A DNA stretch of 64,000 nucleotides from JBBPZK01 sp965219175 (GCA_965219175.1 CBDCNI010000001.1:1240001-1304000), one strand, 5' to 3'. Positions 8,577 to 17,652 are shown, counted from the first letter of the stretch. Notes: generated by a model from the letters alone, not told the origin. Translations and numbers: made by a program.

Positions 8577-9680
8577 CTAGTTCTTCGGGATGGTTACCGC
8601 CTCCTCGCTCTGTTCTCTCCTGAGTCGGCTGGGACGCTCGATCCACAGGTTCTTTATGAGCACTTTGCCCACGATGCAGAGGGGAACGACCAGGAAAATG
8701 CCGAAGATGCCGAAGATCCAATAGATCGGAACGACCGATATTGCAACTATAGCCGGATGCACTTTGACTACTTTGGACATGATGGAAGGGATGAGTATGT
8801 TCCGGTTTATCGTCTGGACCACGATGATAGTTATCAAGGTCAGCAGCACGTGCGTCGGAGATAAACTGATGGCGACTATGACCGCCGGGATGGCTGCGAT
8901 CACCGCGCCGAAGTACGGGATCACCTCCAGTAAACCGGCGACGACGCCCAGCAAGAGCGCGGAGGGAAGGCCGAGGAGCCAGTACGCCAGGCTGGTCACC
9001 ATCCCAACGGCTACCATGGACAGAAGCGTCGCTATCGGCCAGGCGTGCAGCCCTTCGTACAGGTCGTTCAAGGTGTTGAGCACCCTTCCCTTATTCTCCT
9101 TTCCGAACAGCCGCAGAAAGATCCTGAGCAGCGAGAGAGGGGTCATCGCTATGTAGACGCCGGTCGCGAGCAGGACCATGAAGATGATCAGGGTGCCAAG
9201 CAACTGCCACACGAGCGTCCCAACGGGCGGGAACAGCGCCGGCAAATTTAGGTCGAATATCGCCGCGTTCGCGGCGAACCACTTCCCCAGGGTGCTAAAG
9301 AAGTCCGTGCTTACTAGCGGCGCCTGACTCAAAGGCCCCTTCAATACTTGTTTGAAGAACGGCAAGGAACTCTGCTCGTTCTCGGGAAGGACGTCCAGGA
9401 ACTTCTTTAGCGCGGCGTAGAATGGCGAGGAGAGTACAACGCCAACACCCATAAAGACGAGGAAGACGGAGAGCACGGTTACCGGCACTCCCCACTTGCG
9501 CGGTATCCCGATCTTTCTCAGCAACATCGCCCCGTCCGAAAGTGAGATCGCAACCAGCCCTGCCACCAAAACCATCAGCAGAAAGAGCGGAAGATACGGG
9601 AAGAAAAAGGCCAATCCCACGAGAAATATGATCAGCAAGACCGTCCTGAATAAGTCCTTTCCTTTTAACGCGCTAGACAA
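8577..9680 (-). CDS. AI-2E family (UPF0118/PerM-like) membrane transporter
   Basis: This 367-residue protein has paired N-terminal helices (LIIFLVGLAFFFPYLPL, then LLMVLVAGLVAISLS). Its C-terminal membrane region carries LGLPSALLLGVVAGLLEVIPYFGA, the signature of the AI-2E/PerM family. Members export small molecules or act as sodium/proton antiporters, and the name does not prove autoinducer export. TTG 9680 is preceded by AAGGAGG with 6-nt spacing, which fixes the start. The C-terminal tail is basic and cytoplasmic. It is likely first in a minus-strand run with the FNT channel and the lipoprotein. Confidence 0.88.
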   Translation of the reverse strand: MSSALKGKDLFRTVLLIIFLVGLAFFFPYLPLFLLMVLVAGLVAISLSDGAMLLRKIGIPRKWGVPVTVLSVFLVFMGVGVVLSSPFYAALKKFLDVLPENEQSSLPFFKQVLKGPLSQAPLVSTDFFSTLGKWFAANAAIFDLNLPALFPPVGTLVWQLLGTLIIFMVLLATGVYIAMTPLSLLRIFLRLFGKENKGRVLNTLNDLYEGLHAWPIATLLSMVAVGMVTSLAYWLLGLPSALLLGVVAGLLEVIPYFGAVIAAIPAVIVAISLSPTHVLLTLITIIVVQTINRNILIPSIMSKVVKVHPAIVAISVVPIYWIFGIFGIFLVVPLCIVGKVLIKNLWIERPSRLRREQSEEAVTIPKN

Positions 9681-9755
9681 CGTCTACCTCCTTTTTGGTG
9701 GGTTCTTCGAGGACAAGACCGACGACCGCGGGCCTCTGTGCCGGGCTTTTTGATT

Positions 9756-11267
9756 TCAGGCAACGTCTGCGACGGGTTCTTTGATCTTCGAGGCGTTTTC
9801 CAGTTTCTCTGAGATGCTGACGAGCTTGTCGAGGTTGGAGTGCGCCTTCGGGTGTTGTTCCGGGTCCAGAAGCATCCCGACCGCTACCACCCGCCGTATA
9901 AGGTTCGCCGCGTCGCCCGGATCGGGTGGTTGACTGGAGGCTATACGGGCCACGTTGAAAACTTGGTCCCACAGGATTCGCCGGCGCTCGGGAATGGTGT
10001 TCGCCAGCATCGCGCGTTCCAGCGCCTCGACCAACCTCTCCAGGACGGCGATGTCGCCTCCGGCGAAAGCGGCGCGGCGAACCTGATCAAAAGCCAACCC
10101 CACGTTGTCCTCGAAGCTCGGGTAGTTGACCTTGACCACCACTCTGGCCCCGGCGACTTCCCGCTCCCTCAGGCGAGAGGGAAGCGCTTTCGACCCCAGG
10201 GCGACGAAGATAGCTTCAAGCCGGTCGAGGGCCTGCATGGCTGTAGTAGGGTCGTTGATACCCGACGAAAGAGCCTTCAAGGCTATATCCGAGAGCTGCC
10301 GCAGGCCGAAAGTGAAGTCTTGCTGGAAGGAACGCTCCGTCCCGAACTTAAAGGCCGAACGTATTTTCTTCTGGACGCCGGAGTCGAAGGCTATCCTGTG
10401 GGTAGCCCAGACCTTCACCAGAGGCAACCCGGCGCTGACGGAGTGACCTGGAGCGAAAGGGACCTCGACGACGACCGTACCTTCGCCAACGGCCACCGGC
10501 CTCACGATGGAGTCCACGTCCAGTCGTTGCAGATAGCCTGTCTTTTCAGACTGGATCACCGCCGGTTCGCCGGAGAGCAAACCTTCGATGGTTGGGTCTT
10601 CCTCCGGCGCCCGCGCCTCCACTGGGGCATCGCCCAGGTCTTCGAGGTTGGCTATGGCCTTCATCGTGTCGTCCTGGGCCATCTTGACGATGGTGGCGGA
10701 TTGTATGAGCTTCGAGATGTGCTGCATAAAGTAGATCAAAACCGCCACGCAGATCATCATCAACGCGATCGCCACGGTGACCGAGAAAACCGGGATGAAT
10801 ATGGTTACGTCTTTCCCGCTAGGCGTGTACATGAACATGAGACACATCAGGGAGTACAGAAACGTTGCTACATAGATGGCTATTGTTAGTTGTACGGCGC
10901 TGTCTGCCGTGAAGCTCTTGAGCAAGCGGGGCGAGTATTGGCTGGAGGCGAGTTGGAGTATAACGAGGGTGAGGGAGAAGGAGGTGACTATTATGGTTAT
11001 GAGGCTTCCGGTTATCGCTGAGAGTATGTAGTGGGCATCGGTGGCTCCGCCGGAGAAGATTATCGGTATCTCGCCCCAGGTCGACTTCCAGTTGAGGTCG
11101 AGGTGGCGGGTCGTCCAGGCCAGAGCGAGGCCGCCCACGCCTCCCACAGTCGGGAGAAACCAGAAGCTGGACCGCAGCGTCCTCCAACCGGGCCTCAGCC
11201 AGCCTCCAGAGGCCGTTTTCTCAAGCTTCGACGATTTAAAAGAAGTCTTCGGTTGTGATCTATACAT
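9756..11267 (-). CDS. DUF2254 family membrane protein
   Basis: This 503-residue protein has an N-terminal membrane half with four or more helices (near residues 40-60, 85-110, 130-150 and 160-185) containing SLTLVILQLASSQYSPRLL, typical of DUF2254. A cytoplasmic C-terminal half includes a small beta-rich section (GYLQRLDVDSIVRPVA) and helical repeats with ALSSGINDPTTAMQALDRLE. The function of the family is not established; its topology suggests a channel or sensor. It ends 75 bp before the AI-2E gene on the same strand and could share a transcript. A GAGAGGA lies about 13 nt before the ATG, rather far. Confidence 0.88.
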   Translation of the reverse strand: MYRSQPKTSFKSSKLEKTASGGWLRPGWRTLRSSFWFLPTVGGVGGLALAWTTRHLDLNWKSTWGEIPIIFSGGATDAHYILSAITGSLITIIVTSFSLTLVILQLASSQYSPRLLKSFTADSAVQLTIAIYVATFLYSLMCLMFMYTPSGKDVTIFIPVFSVTVAIALMMICVAVLIYFMQHISKLIQSATIVKMAQDDTMKAIANLEDLGDAPVEARAPEEDPTIEGLLSGEPAVIQSEKTGYLQRLDVDSIVRPVAVGEGTVVVEVPFAPGHSVSAGLPLVKVWATHRIAFDSGVQKKIRSAFKFGTERSFQQDFTFGLRQLSDIALKALSSGINDPTTAMQALDRLEAIFVALGSKALPSRLREREVAGARVVVKVNYPSFEDNVGLAFDQVRRAAFAGGDIAVLERLVEALERAMLANTIPERRRILWDQVFNVARIASSQPPDPGDAANLIRRVVAVGMLLDPEQHPKAHSNLDKLVSISEKLENASKIKEPVADVA

Positions 11268-11640
11268 AAGCTGTCATTGTTCCTCTCCAGCATTCTCAAG
11301 TAGGTTTGCAGGCTTCTGAAAACCACACTAGTAGACGGCGATGAATCACCGGTGAACCTGGGATGATCCTCGCCGGAGCGCTTACTCACAGTAGGCGGTC
11401 CTTCTACCCCTCCGAAGACCGTGGTTCCGTCACAACGCCCAACGATTCACCCGGTAGTTCGGATGTCGAAAGGAGATCCTATTTAGAGATTCACCGCCAA
11501 TTCATAACGACCTGTTTTATTTAGCAATGATGCAGGAAGCTACAGAGAGGAGCGGTTGTTTTGGCCGAGCGGCACTCGACGCCGTGAACCACTGGAGTCG
11601 GAGATGATCTTTGCAAAACTTCTCGAAGAAAGGATGTTTC
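11268..11640. other. Intergenic region between divergent DUF2254 and small-protein genes
   Basis: This 370-bp gap separates divergent genes and should contain both promoters. I could not assign convincing -35/-10 pairs. No protein-like frame or RNA gene was seen. Confidence 0.4.
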
Positions 11641-11820
11641 GTGGCAGGAGAGAGCAACCAGACCGAGAAAGAGCAGGAAAAAGTGGAAGAGTCTCAAAAG
11701 CAAGGAGCCGGCAACGCCGAAGATAAATCGGAGGAGGGTTGGGAAGAAGAGAAGCAGCAGGGCAAGGAACTGGTCGACAAAGCTATAGGTAAGGCCAAAA
11801 ACAAGCTGAAAGACCAATAA
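11641..11820 (+). CDS. Small hydrophilic CsbD-like stress protein
   Basis: This protein of about 59 residues is extremely charged (Glu, Lys, Gln) with no hydrophobic core. It starts AGESNQTEKEQEK and ends GKAKNKLKDQ, which resembles CsbD/YjbJ-like general stress proteins, although the match is compositional. GTG 11641 is preceded by AAAGGA with 6-nt spacing; the longer frame from TTG 11611 would add ten residues without a ribosome site. It stands alone, with a clear hairpin about 70 bp downstream. A role in desiccation or osmotic stress is inference. Confidence 0.65.
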   Translation: MAGESNQTEKEQEKVEESQKQGAGNAEDKSEEGWEEEKQQGKELVDKAIGKAKNKLKDQ

Positions 11821-11887
11821 TTTAGACGAGCGGGCGAGGGTTCCGGCTACAGCGGTTTTATCCCTCGGCCGTTTTAGGTTTCACACG

Positions 11888-11919
11888 GAGGTCCGGGTCT
11901 GAACATAGACTCGGACCTC
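11888..11919 (+). terminator. Hairpin terminator candidate downstream of small stress protein
   Basis: GAGGTCCGGGTCT (11888-11900) pairs with AGACTCGGACCTC (11907-11919): 12 Watson-Crick pairs plus one G-U, with a 6-nt loop. The sequence after it, TCTGTCTTG, is only moderately T-rich. It lies about 70 bp past the stop codon and before the DeoR gene. Confidence 0.6.
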
Positions 11920-12095
11920 TCTGTCTTGCGAGACCGAGCAGCTGTTCCCTCCAACAGCGAAGACCCGTACTGATCCTTGAGGGCCTGACCTCGCTTCTAG
12001 TTCGTTTGTTGGAACTTTTTGAAACCTATTGATTACTAATGGAAATCGTGTTAGGTTCGATTCGACAAAAAAACGGGCTTGGAGTGAGGGAGTTT

Positions 12096-12875
12096 GTGGA
12101 AAGGGGTGGTGGCAAGAAGATACCCGTCCAGCGGCGCTCTGAGATGCTGGATTTTCTACGCTGGCGTGGGGCGGCATCTATCCAGGAAATTGCCTCGGCG
12201 CTAGATGTATCTGGTTCTACGGTTCGGCGGGATCTGAAAGCTTTGGAGGGTGTAGTGGAGCGGTCGCATGGCGGTGCGGTTGTGGTGGAGCGAACGACCT
12301 TTGAGCCTCTATTCGAGGAGCGCAGGTTGCGCAACGCGGAAGAGAAGGTTCGAATTGGTGAATATGCGGCGGGCATGATCGAAGCTGGGCAGAGTGTGAT
12401 CTTTGATTCTTCATCTACCGTACTCGCCGCAGTCGAGGCATTTGGCCTAAGCTCCGTAGAGATCACCGCTGTCACCAATGACATCCACATTGCCTCGGTT
12501 CTAGCCGAAGCAAGCAACGTCGGCGTGGTGATGATCGGAGGAGAGTTGAGGAGAGGTTCTTTCACCTTGCTGGGTCCTGCGACGCGAGAGTTCCTGAAAC
12601 GGCTGCACGTAGACATCGCGTTCCTGGGGACACATGCCATCTCCGGGGGGAAGTTGAGTGACGCGAGCTTATCGGTAGTGGAAGTAAAACAGGGAATGAT
12701 CTCCTCGGCGCAGAGGGTGGTGCTTCTGGCGGATCACGGCAAGTTCGGATCTCCAGCATTCTACGAAATCGGAGGCATGGAGATTGTTGACGATCTGATC
12801 ACCGACCGCCATGCGCCGGAGGAGGCTCTGGAGGAGATAAGGGAAAGCGGGAGAATTCGTGTCCATCTCGTCTGA
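12096..12875 (+). CDS. DeoR/GlpR family transcriptional regulator of the sugar-acid operon
   Basis: This regulator of about 259 residues has an N-terminal winged helix (IPVQRRSEMLDFL, then VSGSTVRRDLKAL) and a C-terminal sugar-phosphate sensor domain (FDSSSTV, ITAVTNDIHIA, DHGKFG). I prefer GTG 12096 over ATG 12039 because it aligns with the paralog at 17691 (both start a few residues before KKIPVQR) and has GGAG/GAGGGAG sequence just upstream, while 12039 has none. A KdgT-like permease follows 39 bp later, so it probably regulates that operon, typically as a repressor released by a phosphorylated intermediate. The two DeoR proteins share extensive identity along their whole length. Confidence 0.9.
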   Translation: MERGGGKKIPVQRRSEMLDFLRWRGAASIQEIASALDVSGSTVRRDLKALEGVVERSHGGAVVVERTTFEPLFEERRLRNAEEKVRIGEYAAGMIEAGQSVIFDSSSTVLAAVEAFGLSSVEITAVTNDIHIASVLAEASNVGVVMIGGELRRGSFTLLGPATREFLKRLHVDIAFLGTHAISGGKLSDASLSVVEVKQGMISSAQRVVLLADHGKFGSPAFYEIGGMEIVDDLITDRHAPEEALEEIRESGRIRVHLV

Positions 12876-12914
12876 TAACAGGCGCTCCCAAGGGGAGTGG
12901 GAAAGGGAAAATAT

Positions 12915-13937
12915 ATGAAGATTCTCAAAACGGTGGAACGAATACCGGGTGGGATAATGATAGTGCCGTTGCTGCTCGGGGCGGCGACCAACACTTTTTT
13001 CCCCCAGGCTCTCGATATCGGGGGTTTTACAACCGCCGTGTTCAAGGATGGCGCCCTTACTTTGATAGGGGCTTTCCTCTTCTGTATGGGTGCGCAGATA
13101 CCTATCCGCACGGTTGGCGTGCCGCTCCAGAAGGGCGTGGCTATTTTTCTCGGTAAGCTCGTGGCCGGTGTTGGCGTCGGGCTCGCGGTCGCGGCGTTTA
13201 TTCCGGGGGGAGCGTTGTTCGGCCTGCTTCCGATCGCCATTATCGCGGCGATGACCAACTCCAACGGCGGCCTTTTCGTTGCTCTCACCGGAGAGTTCGG
13301 CAACGAAACCGACACCGGGGCGGTCTCGGTGATCTCCATAAACGATGGTCCGTTTTTCACGTTGGCGGCGCTCGGCGCGGCCGGTCTCGCGAATATACCG
13401 CTCCTCGCCCTGGTCGCCGTCCTTATACCTATAGTGCTCGGCTTTGTACTGGGCAACCTCGATGAGGACATCCGGGACTTTCTCAGGCCGGGTCAGCGGC
13501 TGCTGATACCTTTCTTCGCTTTCCCTCTTGGAACGGGCATAGACTTCTCCGCCATCGTAAAGGCGGGGCCTCCCGGCGTACTTCTTGGTGTTATGACGGT
13601 TCTTATCTCCGGGGGCTGCGCCATGTTGGCGTTGCGCTTGATAGGCCGACGCAACGTGATCGCCGGTGCCTGCGAGGCTTCGACCGCCGGCAACGCCGTG
13701 GCGACGCCCGCGGCGGTTGCTCTGGCCGATCCCACCTATAAGACTGTTGCGGGCATCGCTACCACGCAGGTAGCAGCCTCTACCGTTACTACCGCCCTAC
13801 TGACCCCCTTATTCGTTATATTCGTCTACCGTTGGCTAAAAAGCCGTGGCATAGATCCCAAAGCGGAGTTCGCCACACAGGATGTCTCCAGCACGGGACG
13901 AGAGGAGCATGACGACGAAGTTACAAAACAGCCGTAG
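12915..13937 (+). CDS. kdgT: 2-keto-3-deoxygluconate permease family transporter
   Basis: This hydrophobic protein of about 340 residues has about ten helices and matches the KdgT family (E. coli protein about 327 residues). It begins KTVERIPGGIMIVPLLLG and contains GAQIPIRTVGVPLQKG, TNSNGGLFVALTGEFG and CEASTAGNAVATPAAVA, all typical of the family. ATG 12915 follows AAAGGGAAAATAT. It should import a sugar acid by proton symport. Given the downstream four-carbon acid kinase and PdxA-like enzyme, the substrate may be a C4 aldonate rather than 2-keto-3-deoxygluconate, which is inference. A T7 run at about 13976-13982 follows without a good stem. Confidence 0.9.
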   Translation: MKILKTVERIPGGIMIVPLLLGAATNTFFPQALDIGGFTTAVFKDGALTLIGAFLFCMGAQIPIRTVGVPLQKGVAIFLGKLVAGVGVGLAVAAFIPGGALFGLLPIAIIAAMTNSNGGLFVALTGEFGNETDTGAVSVISINDGPFFTLAALGAAGLANIPLLALVAVLIPIVLGFVLGNLDEDIRDFLRPGQRLLIPFFAFPLGTGIDFSAIVKAGPPGVLLGVMTVLISGGCAMLALRLIGRRNVIAGACEASTAGNAVATPAAVALADPTYKTVAGIATTQVAASTVTTALLTPLFVIFVYRWLKSRGIDPKAEFATQDVSSTGREEHDDEVTKQP

Positions 13938-13991
13938 AAACCGCGAGCCTGGAGCCCTCGGTCCAAATCCGGTAGCTTTTTTTAGCCGCGG

Positions 13992-15209
13992 GTGTTTCTC
14001 TTGGACGTAGCGGTGATCGCCGACGACCTGACGGGGGCGGCGGACTGTGGCTTACAGTTTGCCAGGGCCGGATACCGAACAGCCGTTCTCTTCGGGGAGG
14101 ACGAAACGAATCCCCCCGAGGGAGTAGACGCGGTGGTGGTTGATACGGACTCTCGTTCTCTGGAGGATGGGGAGGCGGCAGGGCGTGTGCTCGCCGCCGG
14201 AGAGAGCTTGAAGGAAGCCCGTATCTTCTACAAGAAGCTCGACTCCACACTTCGCGGCCCTGTAGCGGCGGAACTCGCCGCCGCCCTGGAGGCGAGCGGT
14301 CGTACCCGCGCCGTGGTCGCGCCGGCCTTTCCGAGCACCGGTCGCACGACCCGCGACGGCGTTCAGTTCGTGCGGGGCGTTCCCGTTCACGAGACGGAGC
14401 TCGCCGAAGACCCCAACACACCGGTTGGGGAGGGTCATATCCCTTCGTTGCTCGCGGGACTCGGTTCGATCTCCACCCTCCGCCTTGAAGACCTCGGAGA
14501 CGAGAACGCGCTTCGCGCCGCCTCGAAGGAAACCTGGGTCGTGGCCGACGCGGAGACCGACGCGCATCTCGACGCCCTGGTAAGGGTCATCCAGGACCCT
14601 TCGGAAGTTTTGTGGGCGGGCTCGGCTGGACTCGCCCAGGCTCTCGGCAACGCGAACCCCGGCCCGAACTATGGGGGACCTCGCGAATGGCCCGCCCAGG
14701 CGCCCAACGCGCTCGTCGTGGTCGGGAGCGTGAGCGAGGTGAGTCGCGAGCAACTCCGGCGGCTGGAGAGTGAGCCTGATATCGTGGCTGTGCCGCTCGA
14801 CTTGCACCTCTTCGTTGGAGAGCCGGAGCGCGCAGTCCGCGAGGCGTTCGAGGAGGCCAGTGAGGCCCTGGGCGACGGGAACAGCGTAGCGCTCTATTCC
14901 ACGGATGAGAGGGCGTCCGGGGTGGCGAGCAGTATATCCGGCGCCCTGGCGGAGGTGGTGAAAAGGCTTTCCAGAGCCGGTTTTGCCCACGCACTCGTGC
15001 TCACGGGAGGTGACACTGCGGTGCGGGTCGCGCGTGGGCTCGGGGCGCGTGGCATATTTATAGCGGATGAATTGGAGGCTGGGGTACCCATCGGGACTTT
15101 GATCTGCCCGGAGCGGTACCCTGTCGTTACCAAGGCTGGAGGTTTCGGGAGGCCGGAGACGCTCCTCGACGCACTGCACGCCCTGAGAAGAGGGAGAGAG
15201 AAACCATGA
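13992..15209 (+). CDS. DUF1537 four-carbon acid-sugar kinase
   Basis: This protein of about 405 residues has the DUF1537 signature: VAVIADDLTGAADCGLQFA at the N-terminus, VVDTDSRS, FYKKLDSTLRGP and, near the C-terminus, ALVLTGGDTAVRVARGLG for nucleotide binding. Established members phosphorylate D-threonate (DtnK) or 3-oxo-tetronates (OtnK). Here the next gene is a PdxA homolog, overlapping by ATGA, which is the D-threonate/D-erythronate arrangement (kinase plus PdxA2), not the OtnK-OtnC-OtnI one. The start is GTG 13992 or TTG 14001; neither has a strong Shine-Dalgarno. The specificity among C4 acids is not visible. Confidence 0.88.
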   Translation: MFLLDVAVIADDLTGAADCGLQFARAGYRTAVLFGEDETNPPEGVDAVVVDTDSRSLEDGEAAGRVLAAGESLKEARIFYKKLDSTLRGPVAAELAAALEASGRTRAVVAPAFPSTGRTTRDGVQFVRGVPVHETELAEDPNTPVGEGHIPSLLAGLGSISTLRLEDLGDENALRAASKETWVVADAETDAHLDALVRVIQDPSEVLWAGSAGLAQALGNANPGPNYGGPREWPAQAPNALVVVGSVSEVSREQLRRLESEPDIVAVPLDLHLFVGEPERAVREAFEEASEALGDGNSVALYSTDERASGVASSISGALAEVVKRLSRAGFAHALVLTGGDTAVRVARGLGARGIFIADELEAGVPIGTLICPERYPVVTKAGGFGRPETLLDALHALRRGREKP

Positions 15210-16219
15210 GTGAAACCCCGTCCGGAACTTCGATCCAAACCCCGACCGCCGTCACCATGGGCGACCCTGTCGGAATCGGTCCCGAGATAATAGCCAAGAC
15301 CTTCGCCGACGAGGGTTTCGAGAGGAGTCCCGCGCTCGTCGTAGGCGACGCCGCCATCCTGGAGCGGGCCATAAAGTTGCTGAACCTGCAACTCCGAATA
15401 AACACCGTTACGAAACCGGAGGAGAGCCGTTTCGAGCCGGGAACGATAGATTTGATCCCCGCGAGTGAGCTGCCGGACGACCTCCCATTTGGAGAGCTCG
15501 ACGCCCGCGCCGGAGACGCCGCTTTTCAGTACGTCCGGCGCGCCACGGAACTCGCCCTCGAAGGTAGCGTCCAGGCCATAGCGACCGCCCCGCTCAACAA
15601 GGAGGCTATGCACCTCGGCGGCCACGATTACCCCGGCCACACCGAGATACTCGCCGACCTGACCGGCACGAAGGACTACGCGATGATGCTCGTCGCCGAA
15701 GACCTGCGCGTCATCCACGTCAGCACCCACGTCGCCTTGCGGGAAGCCATCGAGCGCGTGCAGCCGGAGAGGGAACTCGCGGTGATCCACCTCGCGGATG
15801 CAACCCTCCGCAAACTTGGTATAGAGAACCCCCGAATCGCCGTCGCCGGCCTCAACCCTCACGCTGGCGAGAACGGCCTTTTCGGGACCGAGGACGCCGA
15901 AAAGATAAGGCCGGCGGTGGAGCGGGCCGGGGAAGAGAGGATAGAGGCGAGCGGCCCGCACCCGCCGGACACGGTCTTCGCGCGGGCCAAAAAAGGAGAG
16001 TTCGACATCGTGGTCGTCCAGTACCACGACCAGGGTCACATACCCATAAAGCTCCTCGGCTTCGAGACCGGCGTGAACGTAACGGTCGGGCTGCCGTTCT
16101 TTCGAACCAGCGTGGACCACGGCACCGCCTTCGACATCGCCGGGACCGGCAAAGCCGACCACGAAAGCTTGAAAGCAGCCCTCAGTTTAGCGGAGGAACT
16201 CGCCGCGTCTGAGGGGTAA
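15206..16219 (+). CDS. PdxA-family 4-phospho-acid-sugar dehydrogenase (PdxA2 type)
   Basis: This 337-residue protein belongs to the 4-hydroxythreonine-4-phosphate dehydrogenase family. It has TMGDPVGIGPEI at the N-terminus, ATAPLNKEAM, the metal-site region GHDYPGHTEILADL, GLNPHAGENGLFG, QYHDQGHIPIK and the closing FDIAGTGKADHESL. True PdxA serves pyridoxal phosphate synthesis, while PdxA2 oxidises phosphorylated C4 acids such as 4-phospho-D-threonate, giving dihydroxyacetone phosphate and CO2 after decarboxylation. Overlap with the DUF1537 kinase by ATGA, and the DeoR/permease context, make the catabolic role much more likely. Confidence 0.9.
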   Translation: MSETPSGTSIQTPTAVTMGDPVGIGPEIIAKTFADEGFERSPALVVGDAAILERAIKLLNLQLRINTVTKPEESRFEPGTIDLIPASELPDDLPFGELDARAGDAAFQYVRRATELALEGSVQAIATAPLNKEAMHLGGHDYPGHTEILADLTGTKDYAMMLVAEDLRVIHVSTHVALREAIERVQPERELAVIHLADATLRKLGIENPRIAVAGLNPHAGENGLFGTEDAEKIRPAVERAGEERIEASGPHPPDTVFARAKKGEFDIVVVQYHDQGHIPIKLLGFETGVNVTVGLPFFRTSVDHGTAFDIAGTGKADHESLKAALSLAEELAASEG

Positions 16220-16250
16220 TATGTGCCGGGGATAGGAAAGGAGTCAGGCG

Positions 16251-17573
16251 GTGGAGTTTCCGAAATTGGTGAGGGTCCGGCAGGAGTTCCCGAGGCCCAG
16301 GGTCGAAGATGTCGAGGAGGCGCTGCGCGAGCAGTGCGCGCGGGGTGAGATCAGCTCGCGCATCGAGCCTGGGATGGAGGTGGCGATCACCGCCGGCAGC
16401 CGTGGGATCTCCGGCATAAACGTCATCATCCGTTCGCTGGTCGACATACTGAAAGATGCGGGCGCAGAGCCTTTTATCGTGCCGGCGATGGGCAGCCACG
16501 GCGGGGCAACGGCCGAAGGACAGGTCGAGATACTGGAGTCTTTAGGGGTCACGGAGGAATTCTGCGGCGCGCCGATACGGTCGTCGATGGAAGTCGTCGA
16601 ACTAGGTGAGACGGAGCGGGGCGTGCCGGTCTACATGGACCGAAACGCCTCGGAGGCGGACGGCGTGATCGTAGCCGGACGCATAAAATTACACACCGAC
16701 TTCCGCTCGGATATAGAGAGCGGCCTCCTGAAAATGGCCTCCATCGGTCTCGGTAAACACGCCCAGGCTCTCGCCCTCCACGCCTACGGAGTACCTGGCA
16801 TCCGGGACTTCATGGTCGAGGCTGGAGAGTTAGTCTTCGACTCCGGGAAAGTCCTCTTCGGCGTCGGCATAGTCGAGAACGCCTACGAAGAGACGGCCAT
16901 CATAGAAGCCATCCCGCCGGAAAAGGTGGCCGAGCGCGAGAAAGAGCTTCTCGAAGAATCCGCGAAGCTCATGCCGAAGCTGCCCGTCTCGGAGATGGAC
17001 ATACTCTTCGTGGATGAACTCGGCAAGAACTTCAGCGGGACGGGGATGGATACGAACGTCATCGGCCGCTTCCGCATCCTGGGAGTAGAAGAGCCCGAGA
17101 CGCCGGACGCGAAATACCTGATCGTGAGTAATATCAGTGAGGCATCACATGGTAACGCGTTAGGGATCGGACTGGCGGATCTGACGACGAGCCGGCTCTT
17201 CGAACAGGTTGACTACGAGGCTATGAGCCAGAACGTCCTGACGAGCACCTTCCTGGAGCGGGCCAAGATCCCGATGGTCACGGAGAACGACCGGGAAGCG
17301 TTAAAGGCTGCCATCCGCTGCAACTGGGGCGTCCCCCCGGAGGAAACGCGTCTCGTCCGAATCGCAAACACCCTACACCTCACCGACCTCTACCTAACCG
17401 AGAACCTCGTCGAAGAAGCCCTGGCAAACGGCAACGTCGAGGTAGTCGAGGAAACCGCCGACATAGAGTTCGATGAGTCAGGACATCTCACGACTTTCAG
17501 CGGTGCGCCGAACCAAGAGCAGAGCGCGGCGGCCTCCTCCGGTTCGGACGACGGCTACTTTACGGACGGATAG
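16251..17573 (+). CDS. LarA-family (DUF2088) nickel-pincer racemase/epimerase homolog
   Basis: This 440-residue protein resembles lactate racemase LarA. MGSHGGATAEGQ carries H83, corresponding to the LarA acid/base His108. GRIKLHTDF holds H148 (LarA His174). GLLKM holds K161, where LarA tethers the pyridinium cofactor (Lys184), and H177 lies exactly 16 residues later, as His200 does in LarA. Known LarA-like enzymes racemise or epimerise the C2 hydroxyl of 2-hydroxy acids. GTG 16251 follows AAGGAG with 7-nt spacing. It is the last gene of the DeoR-KdgT-kinase-PdxA operon, 31 bp after pdxA. A C2-epimerase for a sugar acid fits this context, but the substrate is inferred. Cofactor genes larB, larC and larE are not in the window. 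Confidence 0.8.
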   Translation: MEFPKLVRVRQEFPRPRVEDVEEALREQCARGEISSRIEPGMEVAITAGSRGISGINVIIRSLVDILKDAGAEPFIVPAMGSHGGATAEGQVEILESLGVTEEFCGAPIRSSMEVVELGETERGVPVYMDRNASEADGVIVAGRIKLHTDFRSDIESGLLKMASIGLGKHAQALALHAYGVPGIRDFMVEAGELVFDSGKVLFGVGIVENAYEETAIIEAIPPEKVAEREKELLEESAKLMPKLPVSEMDILFVDELGKNFSGTGMDTNVIGRFRILGVEEPETPDAKYLIVSNISEASHGNALGIGLADLTTSRLFEQVDYEAMSQNVLTSTFLERAKIPMVTENDREALKAAIRCNWGVPPEETRLVRIANTLHLTDLYLTENLVEEALANGNVEVVEETADIEFDESGHLTTFSGAPNQEQSAAASSGSDDGYFTDG

Positions 17574-17622
17574 ACACAGAAGGGAATACCGCTTTTCTTC
17601 TGTCTATAGTTTTTGGCAATAT

Positions 17623-17652
17623 TTGACAACTTTCGCAACCTTATGGTAACTT
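17623..17652 (+). promoter_or_regulatory. Predicted promoter of second DeoR gene
   Basis: TTGACA at 17623-17628 is followed by an 18-nt spacer and TAACTT at 17647-17652. The region is AT-rich compared with its surroundings and lies about 40 bp before the TTG start of the DeoR gene. It marks a transcript boundary between the two sugar operons. Confidence 0.5.

Noticed and set aside
14894..16162. A 422-codon open frame on the minus strand opposite the kinase and pdxA genes
   Set aside because: It runs antisense to two well-recognised overlapping genes and has low-complexity, shadow-like composition; GC-rich third positions create such frames.
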